Shown: positions 5,662 through 6,990 of the stretch, one piece after another
How positions within the stretch are numbered: the stretch's first letter is position 1
Layout of the letters: the number at the start of each line of letters is the position of its first letter
Assembly (NCBI GenBank): GCA_964523295.1
Contig: CAZGAH010000129.1
Coordinates: forward strand, 1-6,990
DNA: 6,990 nucleotides
Reading direction: 5' to 3'
DNA from: CAZGAH01 sp964523295
Lineage (GTDB): Bacteria; Desulfobacterota; Desulfovibrionia; Desulfovibrionales; Desulfovibrionaceae
Translations under genes and position numbers: made by a program
The notes under the pieces: model-generated
Database searches by the model: none
What the model was told of the DNA's origin: nothing
Seen by the model: the letters and a program-made list of their open reading frames with translations, nothing else

Positions 5662-5874
5662 ATGTGGAATTCGTTTCATTCGTCCCCCCGAACAGCGGAG
5701 ACGACGCTGCCCTGCGCGCGGTGTGGCCGAAGCCTGACCGCGGTACGCGGGTGCCGGGACGTGCAGCTGCGCTGCCCGGCCTGCCAGGCCGTCTTTCCGG
5801 TCGAACACTACGTCGCGGTGATGGACGAGGCCTTGGAGCGTTTTTTGGAAAACGTCTATTGCAACCGTATCTGA
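5662..5874 (+). CDS. Small double-CxxC zinc-ribbon-like protein
   Basis: From the ATG at 5662 (GGAGA at 5651-5655 upstream) it has 70 residues. Cys pairs C18-AR-C21 and C38-PA-C41 form a probable zinc ribbon or redox pair set. A further Cys31 sits between them (VRGCRD) and Cys67 near the end. The C-terminal part EHYVAVMDEALERFLENVYCNRI is predicted helical. The layout resembles the small family I recall as 'dual CXXC motif small (seleno)protein', common in Desulfovibrionales, some members of which carry selenocysteine. Here all candidate positions are Cys and there is no in-frame TGA. That family link is from memory and unchecked. An upstream ATG at 5596 would add 22 unconvincing residues. 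Confidence 0.75.
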   Translation: MWNSFHSSPRTAETTLPCARCGRSLTAVRGCRDVQLRCPACQAVFPVEHYVAVMDEALERFLENVYCNRI

Positions 5875-5890
5875 GCCAGGCGCCAGTGCC

Positions 5891-5918
5891 AGCCGGAAGC
5901 ACCGCCGGTACCCCGGCT
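5891..5918. terminator. Possible terminator hairpin between convergent genes
   Basis: AGCCGG (5891-5896) and CCGGCT (5913-5918) form a 6-bp stem with a 16-base loop in the 51-base gap between the convergent double-CxxC and YjbQ genes. It is followed by a T-rich but interrupted CCGTTCTTCATTCT. The position is right for a terminator, but the long loop and broken T-run make it weak. Confidence 0.3.
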
Positions 5919-5925
5919 CCGTTCT

Positions 5926-6342
5926 TCATTCTCCGATGATTTTGACCAGCACCCGCTTGCGGCGGTTCCCGTCGAATTCACCGTAGAAAATCTGCTCCCA
6001 GGGGCCGAAATCGAGTCTGCCTTCCGTGATGGCGACCACGACCTCGCGCCCCATGATCTGCCGCTTCATGTGCGCGTCGGCGTTGTCCTCGCCGACATTG
6101 TGCCGATACTGCGCCACAGGGGCATGGGGAGCCATGCGCTCCAGCCAGACGTCGTAGTCGTGGTGCAGCCCGGACTCGTCGTCGTTGATGAACACGCTCG
6201 CGGTGATGTGCATGGCGTTGACCAGCACCAGGCCCTCAAGGATGCCGCTTTCCTGCAGGCATTGCGTGACCTGCGGCGTAATGTTGACAAAGCCGCGCCT
6301 TCCGGGGACCGTAAACCAGAGTTCTTTGCGAAAGCTTTTCAT
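5926..6342 (-). CDS. yjbQ: YjbQ/UPF0047 family protein (secondary thiamine-phosphate synthase-like)
   Basis: This 138-residue cytoplasmic protein has the full length and all hallmark segments of the YjbQ family. They are MKSFRKELWF at the start, NITPQV (20-25), AMHITASVFINDDESGLHHD (43-62), QYRHN then GEDNADAHMKRQIMGRE (84-100), and EGRLDFGPWEQIFYGEFDG (107-125), ending in KRVLVKIIGE. The conserved His (45, 60, 61, 81, 91), Asp and Glu residues form the family's putative metal and phosphate site. Members can show weak thiamine-phosphate synthase activity and complement thiE mutants in some tests, but the true role is unsettled. The ATG at 6342 gives the standard family N terminus; only a weak AGG lies close before it. 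It is 62 bases downstream of another - strand gene and probably shares its transcript. Confidence 0.93.
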   Translation of the reverse strand: MKSFRKELWFTVPGRRGFVNITPQVTQCLQESGILEGLVLVNAMHITASVFINDDESGLHHDYDVWLERMAPHAPVAQYRHNVGEDNADAHMKRQIMGREVVVAITEGRLDFGPWEQIFYGEFDGNRRKRVLVKIIGE

Positions 6343-6404
6343 AACCTGTCCGTACGGCAGTCCGTGCCGCTTGCCCGACTCGCGAGCATACGCACTTCCG
6401 CCTC

Positions 6405-6990
6405 TCAGGGGTTCAGCTCGTTATAGAGCAGCAGGGCCGCTGCCGCCGTAGCCAGGGGATTGCTCACGCGGCTGTTGATCTCTTTCGGCAGCCGGACAGC
6501 GCCCTCGTTGATGGTTTCCACGCTCGCCACCTCGCGGTTGTCCTGCCAGAATCCGAAGCCTGCCGGGGAATGCAGCCTGTGCGTGGTGCCGGCCAGTCGG
6601 TTGCTGGCATTGACCGCGTAGGTCGCCTCGCCGAAAAATTCCCCCCGCATCAGGGCATCGCCCCCGCGCCGTTGCAGCATGAGACGCCATTCCGCGCCGC
6701 CGGAGGCGGGCTTCATGACGCAAAACAGGCTTTCGCGGCCGCCGAATTCCATCGAAGCCGAGCCCCAGCTGACGCTGCGGCCTTCGGCATCGACGCCGCA
6801 GCCGCACTGCCAGGCCGAGCCGTCGGGCGCGCGCAGAATGAACTCGTACTCCTGAACCGCCTGGCCCTTGCGGTAGTTGGCCAGGCCCAGGGCCGTGGCG
6901 TGCGTCCAGCTACGCTTGACGCTGTCGACGTGAAAGGGGCCGAAGCTGAAGCGTTCGTCCACGACGAATTCTCCGCGCCCGCGCACCTCG
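6405..6990 (-). CDS. Unrecognised protein, probably partial at its N terminus
   Basis: An open frame of 193 residues from a GTG at 6986 stays open to the right window edge, so the real start is probably outside. I do not recognise the family. The sequence looks like a mostly beta-strand soluble domain with alternating patterns: FVVDERFSFGPFHV (7-20), EYEFILRAPDGSAWQCGCG (46-64), and RLMLQRR (101-107), followed by MRGEFFGEATYAV (113-125). It then has a TINEGAVRLPKEI segment (158-170) and a small hydrophobic C-terminal helix AAAALLLYNELN. Cys61 and Cys63 in QCGCG could be a metal or disulfide site. Codon composition is like the native genes. It lies just upstream of yjbQ on the same strand and may be co-transcribed with it. 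Confidence 0.75.
   Translation of the reverse strand, partial: EVRGRGEFVVDERFSFGPFHVDSVKRSWTHATALGLANYRKGQAVQEYEFILRAPDGSAWQCGCGVDAEGRSVSWGSASMEFGGRESLFCVMKPASGGAEWRLMLQRRGGDALMRGEFFGEATYAVNASNRLAGTTHRLHSPAGFGFWQDNREVASVETINEGAVRLPKEINSRVSNPLATAAAALLLYNELNP

Noticed and set aside
5201..5929. 242-codon - strand frame across the small + strand genes
   Set aside because: No recognisable domain or ribosome site, and it would cover three better-supported + strand genes including the double-CxxC protein.
1..6990. CRISPR arrays, tRNA or rRNA genes, transposases, integrases
   Set aside because: Read through for spaced repeats, cloverleaf signatures and recombinase motifs; none seen.

Overview
The window looks like a chromosomal segment from a Gram-negative, sulfate-reducer-like bacterium, most plausibly a Desulfovibrionales-type member of Desulfobacterota. 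The evidence is the high-GC native genes (38 G+C in 60 bases at 3661-3720), a periplasmic MltB-type lytic transglycosylase, a stand-alone PilZ protein, and a 70-residue double-CxxC protein of a kind I associate with that group. The taxonomic call is an inference.

Region 1 (1-3211) is a disturbed island. A 69-base direct repeat (67/69 identical) holding the last codons and stop of a histidine kinase gene lies at 1-69 and again at 3143-3211. Between the copies are an intact AAA/DUF4143 ATPase gene with its own promoter (251-1582), a non-coding spacer (1583-1805), a short-chain dehydrogenase with an in-frame TGA inside its cofactor-binding glycine motif (1806-2630, about 48% GC by hand count), and a histidine kinase fragment (2631-3189). 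That fragment lacks its sensor half and has lost most of its ATP-binding domain through a frame-changing deletion. The simplest reading is an insertion plus partial duplication at the 3' end of a kinase gene whose full copy would lie just left of the window.

Region 2 (3277-5874) is ordinary native sequence on the + strand. It has a secreted lytic murein transglycosylase with an internal peptidoglycan-binding domain, a PilZ domain protein (probable cyclic-di-GMP receptor), two small membrane proteins (80 and 54 residues), and a 70-residue double-CxxC protein. Together they suggest cell-envelope and signalling housekeeping, but no shared pathway can be shown.

Region 3 (5926-6990) is on the - strand: a YjbQ/UPF0047 family protein at its left end and an unrecognised protein that runs toward or past the right window edge. 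The two are probably co-transcribed and converge on region 2 across a 51-base gap.

I do not see a convincing new multi-gene system. The best leads are the repeat-framed island, the TGA in the dehydrogenase, and the small unrecognised proteins.
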